From contig OX442424.1 of the NCBI GenBank assembly GCA_949361645.1, positions 3,505,563 through 3,569,562 of the forward strand: 64,000 nt of DNA. The letters run 5' to 3'. This document shows, piece after piece, positions 11,481 to 25,600 of the stretch. The translations under genes were made by a program, and so were the position numbers. How positions within the stretch are numbered: position 1 is the stretch's first letter; the number at the start of each line of letters is the position of its first letter. The notes beneath the pieces were generated by a model. It was not told the origin of the DNA, searched no databases, and saw nothing but the letters and a program-made list of their open reading frames with translations. The DNA is from Spongilla lacustris (taxonomy: Eukaryota > Porifera > Demospongiae > Spongillida > Spongillidae).

Positions 11481-13639
11481 TGTATAGTATGGGGATAGAA
11501 GGGCCCCGGGCAACAATATGCAGTGGTTGCCAGGTGCTATCAAGAGCACCTAGTAGTTGCTACCATAATTATAATTGTGATGTTGATTTCAAATCATATC
11601 CAGGAAGTTAACCTCTACGTGTAAACCATCTGTAATCTTGGAAATGGATAGCACACTCCTTTCACCTTCCCCCTCGTGTTTATCTATACACAGACCCCAT
11701 GTACTGTATGCTTCTGTAGCTGTATTAGTGATTAAAGCAAGCGCATCTGACATACATGCATATATATATACATGTAATACTATACTACATTAGAGAGGTA
11801 CACATTTATTACATATATGTATATACATGTATAACCACAAAACACAAACACTTACACGGTACTTTTACTTACAAATGTAGCAATAATACTTGGCTTGTCT
11901 ACAGCACACTTGTCAACAGATGACCTCCTGACCTTGAAGGGACCAGGGGGTCAGTGCTGTGTAGATCACACACTTGTGGCCCAGTTTGAACCGGATAGAA
12001 AAGAAAAAGTACATGTAATAAATAATGTTTTAGACGAAGTACACATGATTTAATATAATCCTACCCACCATGTCTCAGAAAAATATGTATGGCCCACACT
12101 GTACATGTATGTGCCATGTGTATGCACGTACATGAGACGTGAGAATGCGCATAAGCCATAAGAATAAACTATGCACACCGACACGTGCATGCTCATAGTT
12201 TCAATTATTGGCTCGTGCGGCATCTTGACCAGCTACCAGATATGGGAATCATGTCCAGCTCCCGCCATTACGTTTGTGGGCAACGTTCTAGTAGAAGGTG
12301 GATATTAGAAAAATAATTCTATCGTTGCCTCAGTACGTAGCAAGGCGTACCTTTGGCTGCTGAAATGATGTATCAAAAATCATGGAGAAAGATGCTTGCT
12401 GCTAGGCACCGCTGGGGGATCTTACAGAACCCTTGCTGGAGAGGAATAGAAATTATTGGCCTACATATGTACACGCGGCCTGCTCACTCACTGTTTCACT
12501 TTGTATACTTCTTTAAACGCCCCACCCCGCGCCGTATCGACAATCTGCATATACCGATGTAGTTATACATAACTAACTTAAACATTTGCGTCGCAGAAAT
12601 TGGTGTAATAGCTTTGTTTGTTCCGACTTTCGGGTTCGACGTTCACGCGATCAAAAGGAATTAAGTTAATTAACCCTACTATGCCTTGCGCATGCCCATT
12701 GCAGTTATTAAATACAGACTGAAAAATACGTCAACCAGCGTTTGGCCCATTGATTTTTAATTTCCAGACGTCTTTTTTTAGATCTAAGACAAACGTCCTA
12801 GCTCTAGGACACTATTATAGTTATCAGAGCGTGCAGGTAAGCTGATTAACTTTTGACTCCGCCTTGTTACTCAGAACTTAATTGACTACTTGCATGTGTA
12901 AAGATTTCTTATTAACTATAACTACAAAATTAGAGATAAAACGGGAAAACGCACGATGTTATATCATGCGCAGCAGCGAAGGAAATAATGGAATCTTGGT
13001 GATGTTGGCATGTTTTTTTATCAGTCCATTTGGAATGTTTACAAGTGAAAAAGCTGCATAAATGTACACAATATCCAAGGCTAATGTGATTGACAGAAAC
13101 TACATGGGAAACTGTAGCTAAGGCAGCAAGGCTACATTTAAATACCCAGATTTTCGTCTATAATGTTATATCGATGCACATTATATATAACCCATATTAT
13201 ATTACAACGAGCAACTGACAGTCTGACGACTACATAGACTTCGCAGTCATTTTTGTCCATATAAAGATAGACCAACAGGAGAGCGCACAAAGTTAGCGGT
13301 TAAGGTTAACATGAGTGATCAAATGCTATTTTTCCTGCCTATTTTCGAAGTTGCAAATACTTGCAATCACCTACACTTTAAAAGCGCGACCTTCCGTAAT
13401 GATGACAAAGTTAAAGTTCAAATATTTAGCTCCGAAACCTAGTTTGTCGACTACAGTTGTATTCTCACCTTTTAATACAATCATAGATATTAAAGTAAGC
13501 TTACTTTGATATCTATGCCGATACAATTAATTCTGTCAAGTAGAAAATTTAAACATTGCATCATCGATGTGACGTCAATTGGATATCCTCTACATGTACC
13601 CACGTTAAAAGTATGACATTATTCATTTCCATATGCTAA
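11481..13639. other. No gene recognised
   Basis: Mostly A/T-rich sequence with TACATGTA words. Short ORFs lack supporting features. Confidence 0.4.
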
Positions 13640-13800
13640 ACAAACGTAAAAGCCAAAAAAAAGTGGCTGGGGCGAAGCCCCAGGGCCCAAGACGACCTAT
13701 CGGCGCTCCCCAGAGGCGGACGCAGGGTTAGTTAGGGGGGGGGGGGGGGGGGGGGGTGGATATGGTGGCTTGCCATCCCCCACTCCCCCTTCCCCCCTAA
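13640..13800. repeat. Transposon-end-like GC-rich repeat with poly-G tract
   Basis: The sequence GGCTGGGGCGAAGCCCCAG is followed by CAGAGGCGGACGCAGGG at about 13711 and a G run at 13736-13756. Both words resemble the ends of the hAT element at 41775 (CAGGGGCGGATCCAG and its GCGGCTGGGGC interior), so this may be a solo end of a related hAT element. Confidence 0.4.
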
Positions 13801-14855
13801 ATAATAATAAATTAATATAGTTGCATATCTTACTGTATGAGAAAGTTAAAATACTCAATTATAAATGCATCATCTCAGTAGTCGTATAGAACAGATTCAC
13901 TACACATCTTTCTATGATGCTATTGCATGTGTGAATGACTAATACTCCTAAATTTCTCGAGTGGACGTATCATAATTTGAATTGTAAATCGTGAGCACAC
14001 GGAAGCGCCTAAACTACTCCTTTCACTCTGAGATAGAAACAAAAAGCATGGCAGGTACTAACCTCCTTGACATATTACAGCCATTTATAATCTTGAAGCC
14101 AACGTCTGTGAAACTTAGTCTGTTTCATTTTCCTTACCGGGCTCCAGCAACACTAAATCATACAGCATTTAATTAAGACAGCATCTGCAAAGCCTGTTTT
14201 GCTCAGTCAGATATCAGTAATTAATATATTTCATTATCATTTAGTGCATGTTCTTGACTGTCAGATTGCATTATGTATAGACATCCCGAGCAGGATCCTG
14301 TTCCTCTGACTGCTCCTCGTGTGTGCATGATTGGTGTTAGGAAGTTCAGAGGAGGTTTTACACCCGTCATTTAGGCCATGCAGATACTGATGGCTCGCTG
14401 TGATCATGCAGGACCTTTGAGTATTTCGATTCATTTGTGAGTTCAACTTGAAAAAGTTCAATATGCATGGACTTGCACTTCGACATCTTTGACTGACAGC
14501 AGGCAAAATGAACTCCGTGAAGAAAGATCACGAATCATTCACAGGACACACACAAATGTTCAATCACACAGTGATTTTACTGAGGAATTTAAATCCTTTA
14601 TAAGATCAAACCTTGATTCGTCCGGCCAGAGATAATCCATATATTATCTCTGATTGGACGCGTTTTTCCCCCTGTGATCATTGAGCGTGAGCAATTTTCA
14701 ACTGTGGTTATTAATATTACTGGATCATCCATTCATTTCCTGTCCTAAAGAAAACACCTTTTTCATGGCAATCATGCATAAGATATTTACCGTCAGTAAA
14801 AAAAAAATTCGCGCCCCCTCCCGCACCCACCCCCTTTACCACCCTGGTTCCAGCC
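13801..14855. other. No gene recognised
   Basis: Nothing supportable was found. Short unrelated ORFs only. Confidence 0.35.
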
Positions 14856-15094
14856 ACCCCCCCCCCCCCCCCCCCCCCCCTCTCCTACATTCCTGGACCA
14901 GCGCCTGAAAGCTTCAGAACAATACGGATTTTCAAACCGAAACAGCCACAAAATGCTTATGGCTTCCGGTCGCGCAAACTGCGCATGCGCAAGTGTTGCA
15001 GCAGCTTTGGGTTTGACGTTCGTCTGACGCACAGCTGTTCACTTCCTCTCCAGCACGCTTCAGCTCAGCAGGGGGGGGGGGGGGAGCGGCGTAT

Positions 15095-15126
<32 letters not shown>
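14856..15126. repeat. Clustered poly-C and poly-G homopolymers
   Basis: Runs of C at about 14858-14880 and 15097-15126 and of G at about 15071-15084. The Pro- or Gly-rich ORFs crossing them are artefacts of composition. Lengths may be unreliable in the assembly. Confidence 0.85.
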
Positions 15127-15544
15127 TGCCACTGCATGCTTCCCCAGACCCCTCTAGTTGGCTGTCACGGGATGGGTCACACACCCTCCCGTACCCTCTC
15201 CCACTTGTCACTACATAGTTAGACCCGCCCTTCACCAAAACGGGGTTAAGAAAATCCATTTTTTTTTAAAAGTACTTAGCGCTAGTTGGAAATACTTTTG
15301 AAATAGTAGATATAACTTAAACAGTGTGCCGTAAACACAGACTCCAAGTAGTAGATATTACATGTATTTCCATTTTGTGCCGAGGGATAAAAACATTAGG
15401 TAAGCCTTGCCGCCGCGTTTGAAGTAAGGGTTGCGAACACTATAATTACTGGCGAACATACCTGACGCTACCCTACTCGATAAGTGGGCTCCGGCTCGTT
15501 CCCTTTATATATTATCCCTGATCATATAGAGCCGAAGTAATGAT

Positions 15545-18500
15545 GATTCAGATGGTACTTCCGTTCTTTGGAGCTACGTGGTTGTTATGTCCGATGAGGT
15601 CAACCTCACCGCTACCATTCCACCTGGCTATGCTCTACAGGACTACCTATGCAGTGGATCGCTCAAGTCCAATACGATTGTTGTGTTGGACGATGGAGAG
15701 TATCGCATAGCTTCAGGACCGATGAAAGCAATATTACGATAACGGGGTCTTCGATGAAAACACCAAAGTTCGTTGTGAAGGAGAAGGAAGAGTGTTACGA
15801 TTCAGTTCAGTACAAAAGTTGACCTTGGCACTGTTCTGAAATATACAACTAGTGATGTCAATGTTGGTACTTGATTGTGACCATATCGCTCCCTGACCCT
15901 TTGAACTGCTCTGAAATATGCAGTTAGTGATAACAGTATTTTCGATCGATACTAGTTCTATATCACAGCTAATGTATGTCATTCTCTCCACTACTGATGG
16001 TGGTGGTGCTGTGATATTGTATGGATCAACAGGCAAAGTTATACTAGCATCACAAACTGCACATTTCAGAACAACAGTGCTACTTATGGTGGTGGTGCTT
16101 TGTGGTTGTATGAATCATCAGGCAATGTTAGCATCACAGACTGCACATTTCAGAAGAACAGTGTTACTGATATCAATGGTGGTGATGGTGGTGCTGTGTT
16201 GTTGTATGGATCAAAAGGCAATGTTCATATCAAAAGATGCACATTTCAGAATAACAGTGCTAATGGCAGTGGTGCTGTAAGGTGGTATAAATCAACAGGC
16301 GATGTTAGAATCATAATCACAAACTGCACATTTCAGAACAACAATGCTACTTATGGTGGTGCTGTGTGGTTGTATGGATCAACAGGCAATGTTGACATTA
16401 CAAACTGCACATTACATAACAACAGGGCAATATTTGGTGGTGCTGTGTGGTTGGATGGATCTATTTCTATCCTTTCAGCTCACGCAATAATCATTAATAA
16501 CTCAACCTTTACTAACAATACTGCAGTCACTGGAGCAGCAGTCCATGCTCAAAAAGGCACTAATTTAATTTCCTGGGTGTGCCATTAGGCTACCTCCTTC
16601 TCCAGGATGTGGTTATTAAAGATAACAACTGCTCTGGGGGAGGGGCCATTTACTTTGATGGAGTGAAGGTGGACATCGTTGGAAACGCCCCCACAGGGAG
16701 TCAGTTCTCATCTAACTCTGCCCAAGGAGCCATTCAAGGTGAAAATGGTTTACTGCTGGTGCATGGTAATATTAAATTCACAGAGAACAGAGGAGTAAAT
16801 GGAGGGGCCATAAGACCTGTCAAACAATGCCCCACTGCACTTCTATGAGGGGTGTAGAGTGGAATTTTCTAGAAATTTAGCAACTGGATCAGGTGGTGCT
16901 ATCTACAATGATGGGGTAAAGAACCACGCTTTGGGAGCCACATGCATCATACTCTTCATCTATACTGACCCAGTACACCGCTTACCTCAACCCCAAACAT
17001 TCTCCATCACCTTCACTGATAACCATGCACAGCAAAGTGGTCATGCTGTATATGCCACACCCATTTATAACTGTGGTAATAGTTGCTTTCTAAATGATGA
17101 ATCATGTATAAGCAGTCTTAACCTGACCAGTTATTTCACCATTATATTATTACGAGGAAACCGCAGTGAGCTCCAGATACTCACCTTTCCAACACATGTG
17201 CACTTGTGTGGCTGTAGTGACCCTAAGTTGTGCAATGTCACAAGTCAGTACCAAGGAAAGGATACCACATATCCTGGTGGGACTTTTTTCGACTTAATGT
17301 TACCTCAGTAGGTGATGCAAACAACCTATCACCCAGTGTTGTTTACATAGAAATTGATACCAGTGGTATTACCTCTCAAAACATAGCACTTGGACCAAGG
17401 CAGGAGGCTCAGTGGATAGGAACAGTATGCGGTATGATAGAGTGTCAAATCTATGTACCAGAAATGGCTTCAACTAAACTACTTCTCTCCAATAATCCTA
17501 ATAATCCTCCAGCTATCATTGAGGTGGAGCTGTTACCATGTGAGCCAGGGTTTACACTTATGTCAGATTCTTCTACTAGTCAGATAAAGTGTGACTGTTT
17601 ACTGTTCGTCAGATCATTTGGAGTGGTCTGTGATACATCAGATGGTACTGTGACTAGAAATAAAAATAACTGGATTGGTGTGTTCAATAACAGTCTTCCA
17701 GCACTGGCTTCAACCTGTCATTTGGACTACTGCAATAGTACCATAAGTAGGCTTTCTCTAAGTAGGTCTGGGGACTTTTGCAATGGAGGGCGTACTGGCA
17801 TTCTCTGTGGTCATTGCCATGGTAACCAAAGTGTGGTCTTTGGTTCTTCCAAGTGCCAGGTGTGCTCAGATATGTGGCTGATTACACTTGTGATGTTTGC
17901 AGTGCTGGGTATCTTACTGGTGGCAGCACTGTTCTTCCTCAACCTCACTGTAACACAAGGCACACTCTATGGGCTTATCTTCTATGCCAACATTATTCAA
18001 GTCAATACTTCAATATTCTTCAGCCAATCCATTTAAAACCCTATGAAGGTGGTTATGTCCTTTGTGAACCTTGACCTTGGACTCCCTCTGTGTTTCTATG
18101 ATGGTATGGATGATGCTGACAAGGCTGGCCTTCAGTTTGTGTTCCTACCTCCTCATCCTCACCATGTTGGTCATACCTCTCCCAGTAGTTCCTGTTGGTA
18201 TAGATTTCCCATCATTATAGGGAAACGAGCAGTTGGTGTCCTATCTACTCTCATCTACTTGTCATATTCCAAATTGTTGAGAACTGTCATTGATGTTGTC
18301 ACATATTCCACAGTCCACCTGCCCACTGGTAACATGTATGTGTGGTTCTATGATGGAAATGTGGAATACCTTCATGGGAAGCATACTGTTTTATCTGTGG
18401 TTGCCATGGTGACATGTACCCTGTTCCTCCTCCCCTACACCATTGCCATCACTTTCATTCCAATCATTGAACGGTACAGTGAACACAACAGTCTGTTCAA

Positions 18501-19099
18501 CTATCTCCACAAGAAGGCCAATCAGATCAAACCAATGAATGATGCCCACTATGCCCCCTATAAGGGGGAGTGGCAATGGTGGCTGGGAGCAAGACTTTGG
18601 CTTCTAGTTGTGATGTACAGTTTAAATCCAGTGCTTAGTTCTGACAAGCCATCTCTGCTTCTGTCTATCCAGGCTACTGTGGTGATCTTGTTCACTATAG
18701 CACAAGCAGGAATAAAGCCATTTGGACAGTCATATCAACAGGCAGATAGGTGCACCGGATATACCATCTTCTGCAACAAATTTTACAACGTTACTGTCTT
18801 GACCTGTTTTACCTCCTCAACTATATTGCACTAGCTCTTACATTCTAGACCAGAGTTCAGACCAAGCAGAGATGACTGTAGTATCTGTTGGTGTTTTGGT
18901 GGGTCTCTATGCAGTGGTGTTGATGGTGACTGTCTTGTACCACCTCATTGTGGTCATCCTCAAGGCTTGCAAGATGTATGACAGAGTGAGAGAGAAGGTA
19001 AAGGGATTGTTTGAAAGGAAATGTGATCCTATAGAGCTGGATGACCCCACCCACCAGCACTGTGACAGTCAACTACGGTCTGAGGGAACCACTGTGTGA
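15545..19099 (+). pseudogene. Beta-helix repeat, multi-membrane-span protein (decayed)
   Basis: The N-terminal part carries parallel beta-helix-like repeats: units of NCTFQNNSA/GGAVWLYGS type recur about every 28 residues from 16010 to 16560 and continue to about 17050. A Cys-rich linker follows (CGHCHGNQSVVFGSSKC near 17810-17855). Several hydrophobic spans come next: LVMFAVLGILLVAALFFL (17890-17945), a region near 18370-18450, one near 18590-18700, and a last span at 18872-18960 before a hydrophilic tail ending at 19099. This layout matches a large, uncharacterised cell-surface family I know from sponge genomes. The frame changes near 15720, 16085, 16580, 16845, 17295, 18030, 18145/18227 and 18815, so this copy is probably a pseudogene; assembly indels are the alternative. 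No introns are evident. The true start is not visible. Confidence 0.7.
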
Positions 19100-19964
19100 A
19101 GATTAAATTACATGCCATGTTGAGTGAGTAGACATTACATCCTTCGTTAAGCATTTTTAGTACTTGCATAATCTGCTGAGTTTTGCTTTGATTTGATGTA
19201 CTGCTGGAATTGCTCGTATTCATGATGTATTTGATCTATTGCTATAAAAGTATTTTACCTCCAAAGTAATATGCGTTAACACCCAAGGGGATGCATGCCC
19301 ACTCTAGCACCTAACATATAGTGTTAAGCACTAATATTGTGTGTTAGACATTGCTAGTGACCAACCAGGCACACATTTCTTCCAGAAGTTGACTCAGATG
19401 AGTGAAGAAGTGACTGTAAAGCCAAATGCAGCAGGTGTGCCTCATCCCCAGACCTTGATCAAGATGTCAGCATGACAAAAATGGATCTGATTGTGACCAA
19501 AGTCACATGCAACTAACTTTCAGCCTGGTCTCTTTGTTTCATAAAATCTTACTCTCGTTTGTGATATAGTGGATCCCTTGGCTAAGTCACAACCACCCCC
19601 ACTGCAATGCCATTATAAAGCTCACTTGGTTCAAGGTGGGGGGACCCTGACCTGATACTGGGGCAATGAAAAGCCAAGCAGCTACATGTACATGTGAAGA
19701 TGAGCTGGGATAAGGAGAGCCATGATGAACATAAACACCACAGCTTTAGTAGAGGATGAGCAAACTGATGAATAACGAGAACGTAGCCTGCTGGTGATAT
19801 GTGCTAGATTATGTAGTGTGCACATGTGTAGATTTTTATGCATGGATATTGTGCGACTTGAGGCTGAGTTTGCTTTTGATTTTCTAAGAAGCAAGCAAAT
19901 AATGATTACTTGTTAGGGTCCAACTAATTAATCTGTGGTCATTGCCACTAGCACTATTCAAACA

Positions 19965-20203
19965 AGATATAAAAACATTTCTCTGAGAAACTTAGTGGTT
20001 TATAGGATTTGAAGGCTATGGTGGTGTAAAAAGGGAACAAGGGATTGGAGATACAATATTTAGCACATTGTAGAACAGCATTTATGTTGCTAAATATAGG
20101 AATAATTACTGTATCTCCAATCCTTTGTTCCCTTTCTTTTTACACCACCATTGCCTTCAAATCCAATATACCACTAACTTTCTCAGAGAGAATGTTTTAT
20201 ATC
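19965..20203. repeat. Foldback MITE, family shared with 51291-51560
   Basis: Two arms of about 90-100 bases are imperfect inverted copies. They begin near GATATAAAA, pass through GAGAAAGTTAGTGGT and GGTGGTGTAAAAA, and end before a short loop near 20060-20080. The same arm sequence and a similar loop occur at 51291-51560, showing a dispersed family. Confidence 0.85.
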
Positions 20204-20228
20204 ATCGATACTGTGACCTAACGGGCCA

Positions 20229-20520
20229 CCATATGTATGCCAGTCAGTAGATTTATACTGACGAATAATATTCCAATCATGATTGTGATATGGTGTGATT
20301 TATGTGCACAGAGCAGATTTGTGTCATGCATAATCCAGATTTGCAGGCGTGCGATAGTATTGCAGCCAGATTGTACAAATCATACCCAAATATATGTAGT
20401 ACTGTAACTTCACAAAATTAATCACACCATATCACAATTACGATTGGAATTTGATGCCTTGAATGTCACACAATGTCCAATGCAGCAAGTCAGGATGCAC
20501 TGACTGGCATGTCACATACA
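20229..20520. repeat. Imperfect inverted repeat
   Basis: TTCCAATCATGATTGTGATA near 20269 pairs with its inverted copy near 20420-20451. An outer word TGCCAGTCAGT near 20240 pairs with one near 20500-20510. It is a MITE-like structure without recognised coding. Confidence 0.6.
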
Positions 20521-21430
20521 TGTAGCTACTGTTACTAACTACTTATCCCACCTACATGTAGCCATTCGTACTACCAACCTATACCACTTACATACAGCTA
20601 TTCCCAAAAGCTCAGAAGTGATATGAACTAGGGAGATTGAAGTGAACAAACGTCAATGAAACAAAGGACTCGTCATGTATAGTGTCTTACCTAGAAAAGT
20701 ACCTTAATTATGGTTTGTGCACAAGTATCGGTCGCGTATTTCGTGTGTTCTTTTGAAATTGTATATTAATTTACTTATACTGTTTTTAATATGCAGTACA
20801 TTTAGTTAATCTTATGTTAGCCATCGAGTTACATTCATGAATTATGTACAGATCAGTCTTGTTATATAATTCTCAATCCCCATCCATCCAACACACACTG
20901 CCCCAATATCATGGATGCAATATTTATGCACACTACAAATGGGTGCAGTTTAATTATAAAGAGCAGAACACTGGCTGGACACTCACTTAGTACTGGATTG
21001 GATAGTTAACAAGACTAGGCTGAAGGTGGAATGAGGTTATATGACACCATTGGTTGCGTAATACACTTTTTCGATACCTGGTTACTTTGTATCCTTCACT
21101 AGAATAATAGGATATGTTTTTATATAACAGTTCAGAAAAGTACATTGTAATTCAACCTTTGATGGTCATTTCACTTTCCACTGTTTTGGCGCCCCTTTCA
21201 AAAGCATAATTGCTTTAAAAGTGCAAGTACAAGAGAATCTATTCTGCACCTAAAAGTCATATCCAACAATATATTGTACATGGATAGGCATTGTAAAAAT
21301 TACACATACATGTAAACAAAAAGGTTCAGCACAACTTCAATGGTCTCTTCCACTGTTTTAGTGCTCGTTTGATGAAAGCACATTTATAATGGTACCACTG
21401 GTCAGTTGGTGAAAAGCCGACTAAACTGAT

Positions 21431-21496
21431 TTTGCATGCTCACAGCATGAAATGTTATATCTAAAAATATAACATTTCACACTGTAAGCATGCAAA
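21431..21496. repeat. Short hairpin
   Basis: Arms starting TTTGCATGCT and ending AGCATGCAAA enclose ATGAAATGTTATAT and its complement with a 5-base loop. The pairing is nearly perfect. Function is unknown. Confidence 0.75.
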
Positions 21497-22337
21497 TTAT
21501 ATATTTTTCATTTACAGTGGTTTGTAAATTAATTATTAAACATACACGTACACATAACTAATAATGATTAAAAGCCGATTTTTCATTCACAACTCAATGC
21601 TAGGAATCTACAGGGTTCAAATTTATATTATACGTACATTGTGGTTGGTAGAGTTGGCTGCCATCAGACTAGAGTGTCAGAGGGGTTGTACTGGACAGAG
21701 TTACACGACGGCAACAAGACATATCCGCCGTGTAGGAGGAATCAAACAGTTTTAACAGCTTTTGGATAGGACCAGCCATGTAAAGACAAACTCATTGTCC
21801 TAGAGTTACAAGGAAGAAACTTAACCAGGACTTTACAACACTCATACCCTACTCTTTTTATCTTTATTTTCAGCTACCACATCCATGAGTGATGTTGTGT
21901 AATGTTACCCAGGTTCTACTCCAAAGTTTAGTAGATCTATTGAGTTGAATCTGGTGGTTTCTTATCCTCAATTGAATCTCTCCCATCCACAGTTAGGATA
22001 CTTGTCATTCAAGCTTCAGGTATTGGCTGGCTTCCAAAAAATAGTGACATAAATTTTATAATGAACAAACCACTATAAATCACTACTGTACATATACATG
22101 TAATTGCAAAGGCAGTAACATTTTACGTTGTACATACGTATGTGCATATAGACCGAAATTCATTTTTATGATATGATCATATTTGACGGGTTACGATCCC
22201 AACTGTCCCATATACATTGCATAATTATTTTAGAAACTAGAGCACAATTAACCACGATATAACATTATTTTCAATACAGTTAACACTATTCAATGCATAT
22301 GATATCATGAGTGCCTTTAAAAAGTGATTCTTTACAT

Positions 22338-23485
22338 CTATTTTCTACTTATGTCATCTAAATCTTTAAGAACATCAGCCATTGAAGGCCGTCGTGTAGG
22401 CTCAACATGGGTACACTGTACCATCAGTGAGTGAAGGTGGACATGCTTGACCTTCAGCTCCTTCTGTGACTCAAGTAGACGATCAGGGTCTGGGAACTTC
22501 CTTAATGTAATTTCACACAGCAAAATCCCATAACTGTACACATCAATCTTGGTAGTCTGTGGGGGTGGTGGTGTGTGGCGGAGTGATGGGTGAAGAGGGT
22601 AGGCCTCTGGGGCTGTGTACACTATGGCTCCCTCCCCCATGGTCGAGGCCTGCTTGGCCCAATTGGCAGACCCAAAGTCTGATAGCTTGGCTTTCCACTT
22701 GTCTTGTGCCATGGCCTTCAAAAGGACATTGGCCGAGCTCACATCTCTGTGGATGATGGGTGCTTCAAGCTCATGGAGGTAGCTGAGAGCAGAGGCAACC
22801 TCACCAAGTATGGCCACACACTGGGCCAGACCAGGTTTAAGGAGGCTGTCCTCATAGGCCTTCCTCAGTGTGGTGTCCAACAGCTCAGTGATGATCATGG
22901 GTCCTCCCTGGTCATCCAGCACAGCTGCTATGAACTGCACCAGGTTGGGGTGGTGTACTTGGGCCATTGTACAGATCTCACGATACACTCGTTTGATTGT
23001 ATCTTGGGTGATGATGGACTCATGAATACACTTGACAGCCACTTGTTGTCCTTTGAAGCTTCCCTTCCTAACGTACCCCCATGCCCCTCCTCCTAAGGAT
23101 GCATCCAGCACTGTTACTTGATGACGTGGTACTATCCAGACTGTCCTGCACTTGGAATGCTCCTCTTTGAGGGCTTCAAGTTCCCTTTGTGCTTCATAAC
23201 ATTCTTTTTGTATGGTGTCTCGTTGTGTTATTGTCTGCTGCAGTTCCATTCTGATCTGAACACATTCTGCTTTGTATTGATTGCTTAATTTGCTCAATTT
23301 CTCTTCCGTTTCCGCTAATTGTTTGGTTGCCAAATCGTGCTGTTTCATAGCCTGTTGTAGTTCCATCCTTGTTTGATGAAGCTCTCTCATTGTTTTATCA
23401 CATTCTCTTTTGTACCTTTGGCTCAAATTCTCTTCTCTGCTCGATTTCTTTTCTGTTTCATCACTTTGTCCAATCTCAACATTTA
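22338..23485 (-). CDS. Coiled-coil serine/threonine (tyrosine-like) protein kinase, 3' exon
   Basis: An unbroken frame of about 380 residues. The first ~110 residues are Glu/Gln/Lys-rich with heptad-like leucines (MRELHQTRMELQQAMKQH), predicting a coiled coil and probable self-association. The kinase domain follows with a Gly-rich loop (LGGGAWGYVRKG), VAVKC with the ATP-anchoring Lys, the catalytic loop HRDVSSANVLL, the metal-binding DFG in LSDFGSANWA, and the activation-segment end APEAYP. The Ala/Asn after HRD and the short APE loop recall TKL/MAPKKK-type kinases. The frame continues upstream to 23600, but a splice acceptor (CACACAAG) at 23486 fits better as the exon start, so 5' exons are missing. 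Stop is at 22338. It appears functional; the substrate is unknown. Confidence 0.85.
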
Positions 23486-25600
23486 CTTGTGTGTACATGT
23501 ATGCATGATGCATTAATAGACATAGTATGTTATTAAAACATGCATTCTCTAACACCCAATAATTAAAACTGCATTGGACAGTGTGACAAAACTTAATCAC
23601 CCTTGTGAGTAGTTCTGCTTTTTAAATTTCCTGTGAACTGCATGATTCCTCTCAGTACGAAATGATCCTTATGTATCATAAACCGGGCTACCCATCATGA
23701 AGTCACACTGAATCATGAATTAGCGACTTATAATGCACTGAATTTTTATTCAAGCATTACTTTGATTTACATGTATGCTTAGTGGTGAATGTATGATAAT
23801 GGTTACAATGCTGCATGTGGGCACTGTCCCATATGTTTAAAAAATGAAGAATGAAAATTAGTTGAGTCAATGAAATTAAAAGGTACATGTATATGTATGA
23901 ACAGATCAACGTGAGCTATATTGTAAAAGTTGCTACTAATGATTTTAAAAATCATCAAACAAAGCATGCAATGCTGAATATACTGGGGTGCTGGAAATTG
24001 GGGGGACCATTGCAGAAAAGTTAATTTTCAACCATGCCACATGCATAAAGTAATAGCCTATCTCTTCTAGAGACAAACTGCTGCAGCAATCAATTTCAAA
24101 GCATACTATACAATTGGGAATGTTTAGATGACAATGTATAATCATATTATAGCTTATTAATGACAGCATACCGTCCAATAACAGTTCTGGTAACCAATGA
24201 TCTTCATAACAGATGATAAAAATCAATGAACAGAACAAACGATTTTAAAGCGATTTCAATGCTGCTGCTTAAAGTTTGATTCCTATGCATGGCTGGATGT
24301 TGAAAATAGTAATTATTATATTTGACCTTTTATTTTATATGATTATTATTACTATGCTCAGTCAGCTGCTAGATGTCAAATACATCAAGAGCAAAGACAG
24401 TCTCAGTCTGTCCAGTTTGGCTACCAGCTTCTCTTCATAGATCAATGGAAGTTGCCAGTGAAATTTGCACTTCCACATGGGTTTCGATGCTACCAGTCCA
24501 AGAGCATGGCTTCACTTTACATAAGGGAGCATTTAATGCATATTGTCCTGAATGTCCACCCGGGGGGTACAATTGGACACCCGGGTGGACAGCAAAAAAT
24601 GTTTTTGCCATTCGGTCACGGAAGGGACCTGGCTGCATTCAAGGGTACTGGCTTACATAACAAGTCTTTTCAGGATTGGGCCGAGATAAGTAAGGCTTAA
24701 ATCCTTTCGGTACTCGTAAAATGACCGGTGCCAGCAGACCTATCCATTACGCTCCGACCGATCCGCACAGAGCGTAATGGATAGGTCCGCTAGCACAGCT
24801 CGTTCTATATGTACCAAAAGGATTTAAGCCTTGCAGATGATACACGTTTTTTCCTTAACCGCTACCCACCTTCAATTTTTTACAATCCCATAACTAGAGG
24901 GCGTGTAACGATCAAACTGCTCATGGAAATGCAGACTATGATGGTGCAGTTGTGTTGTAAATTCGAAGCATTAACTCTATTGCATTCATGAGTTATAAAC
25001 AAAATATGTTGTTTTAACCCAATGTTACTTGTTGTGGTCCTGAAACAAAAATACATCACGTGACACAACATAAATTCACAGGATGATGCCAAAATACATG
25101 CTGATTCCAACAATGTAATTGGTGTTTCAACATCATGTTTGGTTACAGAGTTATGGCTATAAAACTATACATTCTCATTTTTCCCTCTCTTTGTGAGAAG
25201 CACTGTATAAGGTGCAATTCTTATGGTGATAAAATGAATCTCGCAGGCTAGATTTCTTTGTTGGACATGTCCCATATTTGTCAATGTACCGCTACTTTCC
25301 TCAGTTTTTTTCCCAATGCTGGTCAAACTTCTCAATTGAACAACAATAAATGAGTGACTTTGCATGGTGCACATTATGCATGCTAGACACATATTGGTAA
25401 CACAGAGCATGAGACATTTGGTACTATTTTCTCAATTTCAGTATGTTTTCGACTATTTTGATAACATAGTGTCTGTTGCGAACTTTTTGCCCTAACAATA
25501 ATCTATCAACTCACTTGTACCATGTTAATACAAAGACGTAATTATTTATATTCTAGTATCATTGACTGATATTGCATACTGATAAAAATTCCTTCTTTAC
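23486..25600. other. Intergenic or intronic region
   Basis: No exon could be supported. Upstream exons of the kinase may lie here or further right but were not recognised. A MITE at 24692-24832 is listed separately. Confidence 0.4.
24692..24832. repeat. Foldback MITE
   Basis: Inverted arms start AAGGCTTAAATCCTTT on the left and match the complement at about 24815-24832. The inner arms GACCTATCCATTACGCTC pair with each other around a short loop near 24755. Pairing is weaker in between. No target duplication was found. Confidence 0.75.

Larger units (their letters stand above)
19100..22337. other. Intergenic region with foldback repeats
   Basis: No coding gene was recognised. The stretch holds three inverted repeats listed separately (19965-20203, 20229-20520, 21431-21496). 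Confidence 0.5.

Noticed and set aside
14793..15259. Gly- or Pro-rich ORFs on both strands
   Set aside because: They arise from poly-C and poly-G tracts.
23945..24238. Minus-strand ORF upstream of the kinase
   Set aside because: No splice acceptor or donor pair or domain supports it as a kinase exon.
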